Assembly (NCBI RefSeq): GCF_000980835.1
Contig: NZ_CP011312.1
Span: 1,984,001-2,048,000 of the forward strand
Source of the DNA: Corynebacterium kutscheri
GTDB taxonomy: Bacteria; Actinomycetota; Actinomycetes; Mycobacteriales; Mycobacteriaceae
Length of the DNA stretch: 64,000 nucleotides
Direction: 5' to 3'
Shown: piece by piece, positions 1 to 8,476 of the stretch
How positions within the stretch are numbered: the stretch's first letter is position 1
How the letters are laid out: every line of letters starts with the position of its first letter
The notes under the pieces: generated by a model
Seen by the model: only the letters and a program-made list of their open reading frames with translations
Told to the model about the DNA's origin: nothing
Databases searched by the model: none
Made by a program: the position numbers and the translations under genes

Positions 1-331
1 TCTTACGAGCTTGATTATCAGCTCCACACTCAATATCAAACCTAAACTCTAAGTCTTGCCTTGGAGCACCAACAACAACCTTCTTCAGAGTGAAAGACTC
101 ATTCGTAGAGATAACACCATCGGCACTATTTGCCTGATATTGTGCGATATCATCCGCTTCAAGAATCTCAGTAACTCCACCTTGAGAAATCAAAGCCGTC
201 TCTTCAGCGTATGCTGCCTGCTGCGTGCCAACAGCGGTAAGAAGAGATGCTGAGAGACTTACCGCAGAGGTTAATACAACGAGCCTTTTCCCTACTCGCT
301 TCTGAGCAGCGGAAAATCCTACTTGATTCAT
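1..331 (-). CDS. Secreted Cys-pair surface protein, N-terminal part (runs off the window)
   Basis: Reading the minus strand from ATG at 331 gives 110 open codons to the window edge, so only the N-terminus is present. It begins MNQVGFSAAQKRVGKRL, followed by a hydrophobic stretch and a likely signal-peptidase site after AYA (about residue 42). A mature region follows with the pattern SFTLKKVVVG...FDIECGAD, the start of the same Cys-containing repeat seen twice in the protein at 1220-2488. The two proteins are almost identical through the signal peptide and then diverge. The ATG is preceded on the minus strand by an AAGGAAAAC ribosome-binding site. It is probably an envelope-attached or secreted protein; function unknown. 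The repeat resembles DUF5979-type domains, but that is inference. Confidence 0.8.
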   Translation of the reverse strand, partial: MNQVGFSAAQKRVGKRLVVLTSAVSLSASLLTAVGTQQAAYAEETALISQGGVTEILEADDIAQYQANSADGVISTNESFTLKKVVVGAPRQDLEFRFDIECGADNQARK

Positions 332-580
332 AGTTTTCCTTCTTCTTCCGGTTCTTATGAGACTAAGCCTGCACACACCCCACAATCCATATAAAAACTA
401 TGCTTAATAAAGGGATGATTTTATTATGCAATGCCCGCCTGAGTTCATATGACACCACAAACCCATCGACGATATAAAGGTTTGTATATGCGCATCTATT
501 TTCGGAAAAAATAAGCTTTCAATAAATAAAACTTAAATTTTTCTAAGTAAATGCAAAAATTACAGTAACATACACTAGAG
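332..580 (-). repeat. Duplicated upstream block, copy 1
   Basis: This region upstream of the partial surface-protein gene is a diverged copy of 2489-2740. Shared landmarks, in the same order, include GAGACTAAGC, AAAACTATGCTTAATAAA, TATGCAATGCCCGCCTG, ACAAACCCATC and ACGATATAAAGGTTT. It must hold the promoter and leader of the gene at 1-331. I could not assign a -10/-35 pair with confidence. From 580 to 860 I see only AT-rich sequence without genes. Confidence 0.75.
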
Positions 581-860
581 GTAAGACCTCTACCGGAAAA
601 TCATTCAACTTCCACGATAGCAATATTGCTCAATCGGATTTCCCCTGCATAAACGTTAAAAATTCGATAATAAAAAAATGAAAGTGATACTAATTACACT
701 AATTATGCATCACTTCCTTGGATAGGCTTACCCAAAAATATCAATTGATTATTAAAATAAAGACAAGAATCTATTACATAAAATAGATAAATTCTTACAA
801 ATCTTAACTTTTCTTAATTGAATTTCAGATTTGGTGCACCCGATTGATTCTGAAGACTAA

Positions 861-1058
861 TAAACCCGGCCATAAAGGCTCAACGCACTAAACAAATACA
901 CAATCAATAAGCTCCACCATGGCTTAGTAAGTAAGTTGTAACAATCTTTTACTTCTGCCGCCCCAGCAAACAGCTCAAACCCCTAGGAAGAATAAATACG
1001 ACGTTTATCAGATAATTTAACCTCATCATCTTTTTAACGCCCCAGCATGGTTTAAAAA
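861..1058 (-). pseudogene. Relic of a serine hydrolase (beta-lactamase family) gene
   Basis: Two blocks match the intact hydrolase gene at 2990-3790 in the same order and orientation. Bases about 863-930 align with about 3021-3087 (shared CCATAA, CAATAAGC/CAGTAAGC, CACCATGGC). Bases about 950-1058 align with about 3460-3575 (shared CAGCTCAAACCC, AGGAAGAATAAATACGACG, TTTAACCTC, CCAGCATG). The roughly 370 bases between these blocks in the intact gene are missing, and no frame is open. The relic lies about 530 bases upstream of surface gene copy 1, matching the about 500-base spacing in the intact copy. It is therefore the decayed half of a duplicated hydrolase-plus-surface-protein unit. Confidence 0.8.
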
Positions 1059-1113
1059 GCATGCTGAAAAATACCAAAACGCTCTACCGCGAAACAATAC
1101 TATATTCTAACAC

Positions 1114-1155
1114 AAAAAGTGGTGTGACTTCATTTTTGAAGTCACACCACTTTTA
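1114..1155. terminator. Strong hairpin terminator
   Basis: A 16-bp perfect stem, AAGTGGTGTGACTTCA (1117-1132) and its complement (1137-1152), is flanked by A and T runs so it can act on either strand. It lies 65 bases beyond the stop of the minus-strand surface gene at 1220 and most likely ends that transcript. Confidence 0.85.
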
Positions 1156-1219
1156 TCTGTGGCCTATTTTCATTAAAGAATCAGCTAAGCAATCACATAT
1201 GACCACCAATTTTTACCGA

Positions 1220-2488
1220 TTACCAACGGAAGTGGTGCTTAAACATAGTAAACAGATAACCAAGACCGCCAGCAGTAATTGCTGCCAGGATAATACCTAA
1301 AATTCCCAGGGCAGAAGAACCAAATGAAGAACCGTTACCTGGATTCGGCTTTGGATCCTTAGTTGGTGGAACTGGCTTGCTGCCCTTGGTGTAGGTGTTA
1401 GTAGCAATCACTGTGGTCAGTGGCTTATCTTTTTCACCAATCAGGAACTCGTCGGCAACCTTCGGGCCTTCCTTCTTCTCTTCTTTTTCTTCCTCGCCCT
1501 TAATTGTGGACACAGACCAGTTAACACTGGAAACATATCCGTCGATCTTAGGAGCATCTTTTTCTACAACAGAGCACACCGCTGTAGGAGAAATATGAGG
1601 AATTTCTATTTCCTTTTGGTCAAGAAGTTTAAATGATCCTTTGTACTTATTATCACCATCTTGGCACTGCCAATCAAAGCTATACATTTTTCCATGCAAC
1701 TTGTTTGCTGCATCATGATCAGTGGAAACAAGCTTCTTTACCCGGAAACCAGAAAGCTTCTCTTTTTGACCAGGCTTTACATAAAGATGCTGTGCAGTAA
1801 GAACAACTCCATCACCAGGACGGAACTCATCGGCACGATTCTCACCAGAAGAGTGATCACCATCTACCGCAATCAAATCCCAGTTCAAGTTATATTCAAA
1901 GTCTTTTTGCTTAGTATCTGCGGTTTCATGTTTAACAAGACAAGAAACACCTTCGCTAAGACCGGTGATCTCTTTTTCTTCATCACCTTTAAGCTTCACA
2001 GTGCCTTCTTTTTTGGCCCCGTTCTCACCACACTGCCACTTAAAAGTATGTTCCTTATTCCAAGCTTCATCGCCACCACCATAGACAGCATTCTTCAGCT
2101 TGAAAGAAGTGGTAAATTCCTCTGCATCCTTTTCTGGAGTCTTTTTTCCACTATCCTTCATAGCATCGAAACGACTAATGATTTCCGTGTGGCCACCGTT
2201 ATCAAGTGAATTATCCATAGACTTCCCTGGGGTATTCAGTGGTACCTCAGGAAGTGGGGTGGTTCCGTTGGGAAGAGAATCCTTTACTTTTCCTACTGGA
2301 TCAACAGTAGTTTTCTCAGTAATAGAAGTAATTCCACCTTGAGAAATTGAAGCGGACTCATCTGCATACGCTGCCTGCTGAGCGCCAGCAACAGTAAGAA
2401 GAGATGCTGAAAGGCTTACCGCAGAGGTTAATACAACGAGCCTTTTGCCTACTCGCTTTTGAGCAGCAGAAAATTCTACTTGATTCAT
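1220..2488 (-). CDS. Secreted, membrane-anchored protein with two Cys-pair repeats
   Basis: A 422-residue protein. Residues 1-42 are a signal peptide (basic start, hydrophobic core, AYA|DE cleavage). Two extracellular repeats follow at about 125-245 and 247-365, each with a W-Q-C motif and a second Cys about 40 residues on (VSCLVKHE, AVCSVVEKD), suggesting one disulfide per repeat. Each ends in an ADEF...TNTY/AQHLY strand. A Pro/Lys-rich spacer (about 370-388) leads to a C-terminal hydrophobic helix (about 390-415) and the basic tail FKHHFRW. There is no LPxTG, so it is a transmembrane rather than a sortase-anchored protein. The repeats look DUF5979-like (inference). ATG at 2488 has AAGGAAAAC just upstream. 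It is paralogous to the protein at 1-331. Function unknown; adhesin-like display is possible. Confidence 0.85.
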   Translation of the reverse strand: MNQVEFSAAQKRVGKRLVVLTSAVSLSASLLTVAGAQQAAYADESASISQGGITSITEKTTVDPVGKVKDSLPNGTTPLPEVPLNTPGKSMDNSLDNGGHTEIISRFDAMKDSGKKTPEKDAEEFTTSFKLKNAVYGGGDEAWNKEHTFKWQCGENGAKKEGTVKLKGDEEKEITGLSEGVSCLVKHETADTKQKDFEYNLNWDLIAVDGDHSSGENRADEFRPGDGVVLTAQHLYVKPGQKEKLSGFRVKKLVSTDHDAANKLHGKMYSFDWQCQDGDNKYKGSFKLLDQKEIEIPHISPTAVCSVVEKDAPKIDGYVSSVNWSVSTIKGEEEKEEKKEGPKVADEFLIGEKDKPLTTVIATNTYTKGSKPVPPTKDPKPNPGNGSSFGSSALGILGIILAAITAGGLGYLFTMFKHHFRW

Positions 2489-2740
2489 AGTTTTCCTTAT
2501 TTTTTCCGGCCTTCATGAGACTAAGCATGCATGCACTTCAAAGACCACATAGAAAAACTATGCTTAATAAAAGGAACGATCTTGTTATGCAATGCCCGCC
2601 TGGGTTCATAGAACACTACAAACCCATCAACGATATAAAGGTTTATATCGTTTGCATTATGCAGAACTGAGCTTCTAATAAATAAAAACTTACTTTTTTC
2701 TGAGTAAATGCAAAGATCACGATAACACATCTCAAAGACA
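2489..2740 (-). repeat. Duplicated upstream block, copy 2
   Basis: This is the leader/promoter region of the surface gene at 1220-2488 and a diverged copy of 332-580 (same ordered landmarks, including AAAACTATGCTTAATAAAA and CGATATAAAGGTTTATAT). Conservation outside the coding part shows that promoters were duplicated with the genes. Bases 2741-2940 are AT-rich and I see no gene there. Confidence 0.75.
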
Positions 2741-2944
2741 AGCGCGTTATCAAAGCGTTGCCTAATATTCACCCTAGCAAGAGTGCTTGATAAATTTCAC
2801 CTTGAATAACCTGCATAAATTCCGGTTTTAAAGAATAAAAGTAATATTAGTCACTGTAAATAATTAAAAAATAAATACCTGACAACCATTCAAAGAAAAT
2901 TGAATGTCATTACACTCGACACAATCTTACATTATTCTTAATAT

Positions 2945-2975
2945 ACTATCACTTAAGTTTAAGTTATGTGATAGT
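2945..2975. terminator. Hairpin after the serine hydrolase gene, no T-run
   Basis: Inverted arms ACTATCAC (2945-2952) and GTGATAGT (2968-2975) lie 15 bases past the stop of the minus-strand hydrolase. The loop contains a second palindrome, ACTTAAGTTTAAGT. There is no clear T tract, so this is a weak terminator or processing hairpin. Confidence 0.4.
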
Positions 2976-2989
2976 GGCTAGGGGAAACA

Positions 2990-3790
2990 TTATGGCCTCC
3001 TGCCCCACACCGCATCGTTTAACTCCTGCCATAATGGTTTAGCCCACTGACCAAATGCACGATCAGTAAGCACCACCATGGCACGTTGTGTCATACGATG
3101 CACCCACAAATAAGTACCCGACTGCCCAAAATGACCAACAACATCTACAGGCATCTGAGTTCCTGTCCAATGCGGCGCTTTCCCCCCCTTTATCTCAAAA
3201 GCAAGCCCCCACGAACACGGCTTCTGCATCCCATAACCAGGAACAATCCCAGCAAGCTCAGGATATTGCACAGTCAAAGCTTCGCTCAGCGTAGTCTCGT
3301 CGATAAGCGTTGGTCGTAATACCTCAACCGCAAACTTCGTTAAATCCTGCACATTTGAGCGTGCCTCATGTCCTGGTGAACCCCACAAAGTTGTCGCAGT
3401 CATGCCCAAAGGCACACACAACGCCTCATTGAAATACTCGGTGTAGCTCATACCAGTTTCTACTTCTAATGCCTCAGCAAGAAGCTCAAACCCATAGGAA
3501 GAATAAATACGACGCTTACCAGGTGCTTTAACCTCGTCGCCCTTTTTAAACCCTACTCCTCCAGCATGACTTAATAATTGGCGAACACTTGCACCGTGAA
3601 CAGGTGTATCTAACTCAAAAACGCCTTCTTCAATAGCGATCAAGAAAACATAACCAGCTAATAGTTTGGTAACACTTGCTAGTTCAAAGATGCGCTGTGC
3701 ATCACCAGAGTAATTAATCGTCTCACCATTAATAATGGCAGCAGAAACATTATCAACTGGCCAGGTAGCAAAATCAGGCAGCGTGGTCAT
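2990..3790 (-). CDS. Serine hydrolase, beta-lactamase/esterase family
   Basis: A 266-residue protein of the penicillin-binding/beta-lactamase fold. It has the SxxK nucleophile motif SVTK at residues 39-42, the QLLSHAGG segment typical of class C-like esterases at 71-78, and a YSS triad at 96-98 where YxN is common. There is no signal peptide, so it is probably cytoplasmic and more likely an esterase or peptidase than a drug-inactivating enzyme. The ATG at 3790 is preferred over an in-frame start 15 codons upstream because AAGGAG lies 9 bases before it. A broken relative lies at 861-1058, so it belongs to a duplicated locus with the surface proteins. Substrate unknown. Confidence 0.85.
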   Translation of the reverse strand: MTTLPDFATWPVDNVSAAIINGETINYSGDAQRIFELASVTKLLAGYVFLIAIEEGVFELDTPVHGASVRQLLSHAGGVGFKKGDEVKAPGKRRIYSSYGFELLAEALEVETGMSYTEYFNEALCVPLGMTATTLWGSPGHEARSNVQDLTKFAVEVLRPTLIDETTLSEALTVQYPELAGIVPGYGMQKPCSWGLAFEIKGGKAPHWTGTQMPVDVVGHFGQSGTYLWVHRMTQRAMVVLTDRAFGQWAKPLWQELNDAVWGRRP

Positions 3791-3864
3791 TAAATCAAGC
3801 TCCTTATAATTGTGATGCAAACACCGCAGAGTCACCTCATGCGCTACTGATATAGTACGAAGAA

Positions 3865-4614
3865 TTACTCGGGATCTTTCGATTTCCAGATTTTTATTCC
3901 TCTACCGCGTACCATGCCCCTACTTACAGTCTCGGATTTTTTAGCCAAGATTTTTAATTGCGCAGCGGTCATATTCACCGGCGCCCACTCACTATTGCGG
4001 AATAACTGCCAATTACGCCAATAACTAATAATTACTAGCCCCGCTCCTAAAATTGGCGAAACTATCATGCCCAGTGCATCGTAGCCAACAGCATGAAAAG
4101 AAACCATTGCGATAGAACTAACTAATGCTGGCACCGTATATAACGGACTACCACCAAAAATCATCGGGATTTGTCCGATAACCACATCCCTTATCATGCC
4201 ACCGCCAACAGCGGTAAGTACCCCCATAAGAATGGCCGACGCAATAGGAAGATCATTAGCTAGAGCTTTAACACAACCAGTTACCGACCACACTCCCAAA
4301 ATAATCGCATCGGCATGCACCCGAAAATATTCCCATGTCCTGCCACTTAAGTGGGTTATAAGTGCAATAAAAGCCCCACCGACCGCCAGAGGCAGATACC
4401 AAGGCACTGCAATTGCCGCAGCTGGTCCAGCTTGGATAAGAACATCTCGAAGCATGCCACCGCCTAAGGCTGAAAACAATGCTAAAAACATAAAGCCTAC
4501 GAAATCAAAATTACGTTGACGCGCAATGGTACCGCCGATCACCCCATTAAGCACTACCCCAATGAGATCGAAACAACGATATAAGGTCAAGATAAACGGA
4601 TCTACTTCGGACAC
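3865..4614 (-). CDS. UPF0126/TRIC-type membrane channel protein
   Basis: A 249-residue, mostly hydrophobic protein with about seven predicted helices. The family's tandem signature appears twice, GGGMLRDV (51-58) and GGGMIRDV (137-144), the glycine-rich motif of prokaryotic TRIC/YicG proteins. Bacterial TRIC homologues form homotrimeric potassium-permeable channels; here channel activity is inferred from family only. The start is GTG at 4614. The C-terminal 40 residues are basic and cytosolic in character. It stands alone between two genes with different promoters. Confidence 0.85.
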   Translation of the reverse strand: MSEVDPFILTLYRCFDLIGVVLNGVIGGTIARQRNFDFVGFMFLALFSALGGGMLRDVLIQAGPAAAIAVPWYLPLAVGGAFIALITHLSGRTWEYFRVHADAIILGVWSVTGCVKALANDLPIASAILMGVLTAVGGGMIRDVVIGQIPMIFGGSPLYTVPALVSSIAMVSFHAVGYDALGMIVSPILGAGLVIISYWRNWQLFRNSEWAPVNMTAAQLKILAKKSETVSRGMVRGRGIKIWKSKDPE

Positions 4615-4826
4615 GAAAACATATCTTAAAACTCGGCCAGCAGATCATGCATCTATCGACGTAAAAAGACCACGGTTAACCTTATCCACATAAAAATCAA
4701 CTCTCGGCTAGCGCATGAACACATACATTGCGCTACTGTGGAACACGTCAAATCTTGGTGGTGAATTTTCTTAAAAATCCACCACTGCCACATATCAACA
4801 CATACTTAAGGGAGCACGACACTTTC

Positions 4827-5078
4827 ATGATTCAATTCGTTGTCGGCGCAGCCGCAGGCTATGTTTTTGGCACTAAAGCAGGCCGCAAGCGCTATGAGCA
4901 AATCAAAAAAGGCTACCAGGCTGCAGTTAACTCTCCCGTCGCAAAGCAAATAGTTGCTAGTACCCGCACAGCTATTGCTAATAAATTAGACCCGCAACCG
5001 CGTATGAAAGAAGTGAAAAACCTCGCACGCAATAAGCAGAATAAAAATATAGAAATCCTCGAACCAGATAACGATTAA
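4827..5078 (+). CDS. YtxH-like small membrane-associated protein
   Basis: An 83-residue protein starting MIQFVVGAAAGYVFGTKAGR. It has a short glycine/alanine hydrophobic segment followed by a GTKAGRKRYEQI motif and an amphipathic basic helix, the usual YtxH-like layout. ATG 4827 is chosen because AAGGGAG lies 10-16 bases upstream; the frame is open further upstream but that part lacks an RBS and reads as non-coding. Family members are often linked to stress, but no function can be assigned here. Confidence 0.75.
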   Translation: MIQFVVGAAAGYVFGTKAGRKRYEQIKKGYQAAVNSPVAKQIVASTRTAIANKLDPQPRMKEVKNLARNKQNKNIEILEPDND

Positions 5079-5190
5079 CCTTAAGCTCTAGTACCACGTG
5101 ACACTTACCACCCTAATGGGTGACCTACATAATTGGATCAACTAGACTTTTGGGCGCACTGATCGCCCGCCATGAAAGGTACTACTTTCC

Positions 5191-5742
5191 ATGACTTCTT
5201 CTCGTGTTCTTGCTCTCGCAGCTACAGCTTCAATCAGCCTGGTTATCGCAGCATGTAGCCCACCGCATGAAGTTGATTCCACCCAAAAAGTCGATACTGC
5301 TGCTTCCGCAGCTGCACCAACTAACAGCGCGCACAGCTCGACTACTGCTTCTAGTACAGCAACCACTACCACCTCAACGGGAGATGAAGTCACCATCGCC
5401 CTAAGCACCACTGAAAACTTAAGCGACGGACAAGTTCTTTCCTTCAATGTTGCCGGCCTTGACCCCACCGCTGGTTACTACGCAGCTATTTGCTCTGCTG
5501 ACTATACCGGCCAGGTACCGCTATGTACCGGTTTGCAAGGTGATACCCAAGCCCAAGCTTGGCTATCTAATAACGGCGGCACTGTTGCCATTAGTCAAAA
5601 CGGCACCGCCAGCGTTGATCTCGTAGCCACTGCTACCGGCGAAGGTATCGACTGCACCACCGAATCCTGTGTGCTGAAGATTTTCGGTGATCACCGCAAT
5701 GGCTTCCAAGACGTAACCGAATTGCCGGTTTCTTTTTCCTAA
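5191..5742 (+). CDS. Lipoprotein with neocarzinostatin-like Ig fold
   Basis: A 183-residue lipoprotein. The signal ends in a lipobox, VIAAC, with the lipidated Cys at residue 22. A Thr/Ser/Ala-rich linker (about 25-68) follows, then a beta-rich domain starting NLSDGQVLSFNVAGLDP. That segment and the YYAAIC strand with four spaced Cys (two likely disulfides) match the neocarzinostatin family fold. Those proteins bind small ligands in some actinomycetes, but many cell-surface relatives have no known ligand. It converges on dnaG and shares a terminator with it. Confidence 0.8.
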   Translation: MTSSRVLALAATASISLVIAACSPPHEVDSTQKVDTAASAAAPTNSAHSSTTASSTATTTTSTGDEVTIALSTTENLSDGQVLSFNVAGLDPTAGYYAAICSADYTGQVPLCTGLQGDTQAQAWLSNNGGTVAISQNGTASVDLVATATGEGIDCTTESCVLKIFGDHRNGFQDVTELPVSFS

Positions 5743-5767
5743 GCTGAAGTAGCTAGCTTACTCAACT

Positions 5768-5807
5768 AAAAGATCCACACCAGAATTTTATTTAGTGTGG
5801 ATCTTTT
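5768..5807. terminator. Bidirectional terminator between the lipoprotein gene and dnaG
   Basis: AAAAGATCCACAC (5768-5780) pairs with GTGTGGATCTTTT (5795-5807), a 13-bp perfect stem with A and T flanks. It serves both convergent genes. Confidence 0.9.
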
Positions 5808-5809
5808 CA

Positions 5810-7714
5810 TTATTTATTAGTAAAAGCCACTTCGAGTAACTTTTTACGTTCCCGCTCTAAAGCAATCAGATCACCAAAAGCATCTTGATAACTACGCAAA
5901 TCTTGATCCGGACGCTGGCGCTCTAGTGTAGAGCGCAAGATAGCAATCTGATTATCTACCTGCACCAGCTTCAACTTCGCTGGGGTTTGCACCACATATG
6001 AAGCCAAATTCCGGGTATCAATATCAAGATGTTCGGTAGCTAGTTCCGAAACAAAACTACCACCCACACCTATTGGCAAGGCATGTACAACTGTATTAAG
6101 AAACTCACGTAAATTACTTCCGGCCGCGCACCCACCGGCTTGCATAATCGCATTAAATACCGCGCGATAAACCTCATTGCTGAAGGTTTCCGCAGTCAAC
6201 GAATCAAAAATAGGTGCGATTTCTAGTGGGTATTGCAACGCAATCTTTAATGTCTCACGTTCAGCCCACAATGGTGATTTACGATCCTTCGACAACTCCA
6301 ATACGCTCATCTGGGGAGTCTGTGCGGCAGCAAATTCCTCAGCAGTTTTTGCCCTACGCGGCTGTTGTTGACGACGTGGTCGACGTGCTTCTTTGCGTAC
6401 TAAATCAACTACTTCATCAGCCTGTAACCAACCAACCCAACCTGCTAGCCGACGAGCATAAGCATCCCTGGTTGGTGCATCATAAATACCGGCTACAATA
6501 GGTACTGCATGATTAATCGCCTGCAAACGCTCTTCTGGAGAAGTCTGCGGATACTTAGCAATAACCGAGCGAATCACAAACTCAAACATTGGCACCCGGC
6601 TTGCCACCAGATCACGAACTGCCACATCACCTTTATATAAGCGTAGATCACATGGATCCATCCCATCCGGTGCTACCGAAACATAAGATTGGCCAGCAAA
6701 TTTTTGATCCCCTTCAAAAGCTCGCAAAGCAGCTTTTTGTCCCGCTTCGTCACCATCAAAGGTATAAATAATCTCGCCTCTAAAGCGGCTATCATCAAGC
6801 ATAAGCCGACGAATCATCTGCAAATGTTCCTCACCAAAAGCCGTACCACACGACGCAACAGCAGTAGTAACCCCAGCAGCATGCATCGCCATCACATCGG
6901 TATAACCTTCTACTATTACCGCTTGATGGCGATCAGCAATATCACGCTTAGCCATATCCAAACCAAAAAGTACCTTGGACTTTTTATATAACAAGGTCTC
7001 TGGAGTATTCATGTATTTACCCAGGTTATCGTCATCAAATAACTTACGAGCACCGAAGCCAATAACATCACCAGAAAGATTTTTAATTGGCCATAGCAAT
7101 CGACGACGAAACCGATCGACTGGCCCACGTCGACCCATCGTCGATAAGCCTGCTGCTTCGAGTTCTTTGTATTCAAAACCCAGGCGCAGCAAGTGTTTCG
7201 TCATTGAATCCCACCCATCGGGAGCATAACCGCACTCAAAATGATAAATGACCTCGCGGCTAAACCCACGCTGCAATAAAAAATCACGAGCAACCTGTGC
7301 CTGTGGAGTTTCCAACTGCTCCCGATAATACTTGTGAGCAGCTCGGTTGGCCTCAATAAGACGCTTACGTGTGCCTGGTGGAGTAATCTCGCGCTGAGTA
7401 CTCACTCCTTGATAGTTAATGTGATAATTAATTTTTTCCGCACATATTTCTACTGCTTCCGGAAAGCTAACATGCTCCATTTCCATCAGGAAAGTGAACA
7501 CATCACCACCTTTCCCGGTAGAAAAGCAATGGAAATAACCATGGTTAGGCCGCACATGGAAACTCGGAGTCTTCTCATCTTTAAACGGGCTCAATCCTTT
7601 TAAAGAATCCACACCGGCTGGTTTAAGCTGTACATATTCGCCAACGATATCCTCAATAGGGGTGCGTTCACGGATCGCCTGGATATCTGATTCTGGAATA
7701 CGTCCCTTAGCCAT
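5810..7714 (-). CDS. dnaG: DNA primase with degenerate zinc-binding domain
   Basis: A 634-residue primase. Order: N-terminal CHC2-like domain (1-100), primase core with TOPRIM (IVEGYTDVMAMH and the acidic YTFDGDEAG, about 260-340), and a C-terminal DnaB-interacting helical region (about 450-634). In the zinc domain the canonical ligands C-H-C-C appear as Ser42, Lys45, Cys63 and Thr66 (GLSPFKDEK, HCFSTG), so three of four are replaced, while surrounding residues such as EKTPSFHVRP are kept. The domain cannot bind zinc classically. From memory this substitution occurs in other corynebacterial primases, but I cannot confirm it here. It makes RNA primers at the fork. The ATG at 7714 fits the family N-terminus. 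Confidence 0.93.
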   Translation of the reverse strand: MAKGRIPESDIQAIRERTPIEDIVGEYVQLKPAGVDSLKGLSPFKDEKTPSFHVRPNHGYFHCFSTGKGGDVFTFLMEMEHVSFPEAVEICAEKINYHINYQGVSTQREITPPGTRKRLIEANRAAHKYYREQLETPQAQVARDFLLQRGFSREVIYHFECGYAPDGWDSMTKHLLRLGFEYKELEAAGLSTMGRRGPVDRFRRRLLWPIKNLSGDVIGFGARKLFDDDNLGKYMNTPETLLYKKSKVLFGLDMAKRDIADRHQAVIVEGYTDVMAMHAAGVTTAVASCGTAFGEEHLQMIRRLMLDDSRFRGEIIYTFDGDEAGQKAALRAFEGDQKFAGQSYVSVAPDGMDPCDLRLYKGDVAVRDLVASRVPMFEFVIRSVIAKYPQTSPEERLQAINHAVPIVAGIYDAPTRDAYARRLAGWVGWLQADEVVDLVRKEARRPRRQQQPRRAKTAEEFAAAQTPQMSVLELSKDRKSPLWAERETLKIALQYPLEIAPIFDSLTAETFSNEVYRAVFNAIMQAGGCAAGSNLREFLNTVVHALPIGVGGSFVSELATEHLDIDTRNLASYVVQTPAKLKLVQVDNQIAILRSTLERQRPDQDLRSYQDAFGDLIALERERKKLLEVAFTNK

Positions 7715-7901
7715 GGCTATAGATTAGTAGATTTTTCCCCTCCAGGAGTGCGCGCACAAACCAACTGCTGACGCTATAAAAAATAGCCGCACCCAAGGCA
7801 GAGACCACAAGAGACCACATAAGCAAAGAAACAGTAACAAACAATTACTATTAGCTGTTTGATAAGAGTTCCAAGTAAACTCCCACACAGACCTTATCGG
7901 C

Positions 7902-7946
7902 AATAAAAAATATCGCCGCTAGCTTTAAGTAAAACTAGCGGCGATA
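7902..7946 (-). terminator. Terminator of tRNA-Asn
   Basis: The 12-bp stem TATCGCCGCTAG (7911-7922) / CTAGCGGCGATA (7935-7946) is followed on the minus strand by TTTTTTATT. It lies 16 bases past the tRNA-Asn 3' end. Confidence 0.88.
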
Positions 7947-7961
7947 AATAAAATCCTTGCG

Positions 7962-8034
7962 CTCCGCCAACTGGGCTCGAACCAGTGACCCTTCGATTAA
8001 CAGTCGAATGCTCTGCCAACTGAGCTATGGCGGA
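7962..8034 (-). tRNA. tRNA-Asn (anticodon GTT)
   Basis: A 73-base cloverleaf on the minus strand. Acceptor TCCGCCA pairs with TGGCGGA; the D arm reads AGCTCAGTTGGCAGAGC; the anticodon loop CTGTTAA holds GTT; the T arm has GGTTCGAGCC. The discriminator is G and CCA is not encoded. Confidence 0.96.
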
Positions 8035-8285
8035 TTAGTTGCTCCGTGCAACGTGAACTAACTATATATCCCTTCCCCAATGAACACAAACTAGCCGGTA
8101 AAGAGTAAATATTGATACATACTTAAGGTAGTTCTTACTAACACAATAACCCCTTCCCGACCTAACAAATCCACTACTTTCACCACTTTTACAAGCGCAC
8201 TTTTCAACTTGGAAGCACACATGTATTCTTAAAATGTTGTTTTTACAGACAGGGTGCTTTTTATATCTTGTTAATAAAACACGCT

Positions 8286-8359
8286 GGGGCTATAGCTCAG
8301 TCGGTTAGAGCCGCGGACTCATAATCCGCTGGTCGTGGGTTCGAGCCCCACTGGCCCCA
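8286..8359 (+). tRNA. tRNA with CAT anticodon (elongator Met or lysidine Ile2)
   Basis: A 74-base cloverleaf. Acceptor GGGGCTA pairs with TGGCCCC (one G-U), the anticodon loop is CTCATAA, the T arm is GTGGGTTCGAGCCCCAC, and the discriminator is A. CCA is not encoded. Pairing at base 1 excludes the initiator type. Elongator Met is more likely, but the Ile2 isoacceptor carries the same anticodon before modification, so identity needs a model-based call. Confidence 0.93.
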
Positions 8360-8368
8360 CAATAGTTT

Positions 8369-8409
8369 TCTCCATGTATTTACAGTTAAGGAATACATGG
8401 AGATTTTTT
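8369..8409 (+). terminator. Terminator of the CAT tRNA
   Basis: The 12-bp stem TCTCCATGTATT (8369-8380) / AATACATGGAGA (8392-8403) is followed by six T. Confidence 0.92.
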
Positions 8410-8476
8410 ATCCATCCGTAGCATTATCTTGCCACCTAATACATTCCACTCCCAGCAAAAGCAGCGCAACTATTCG

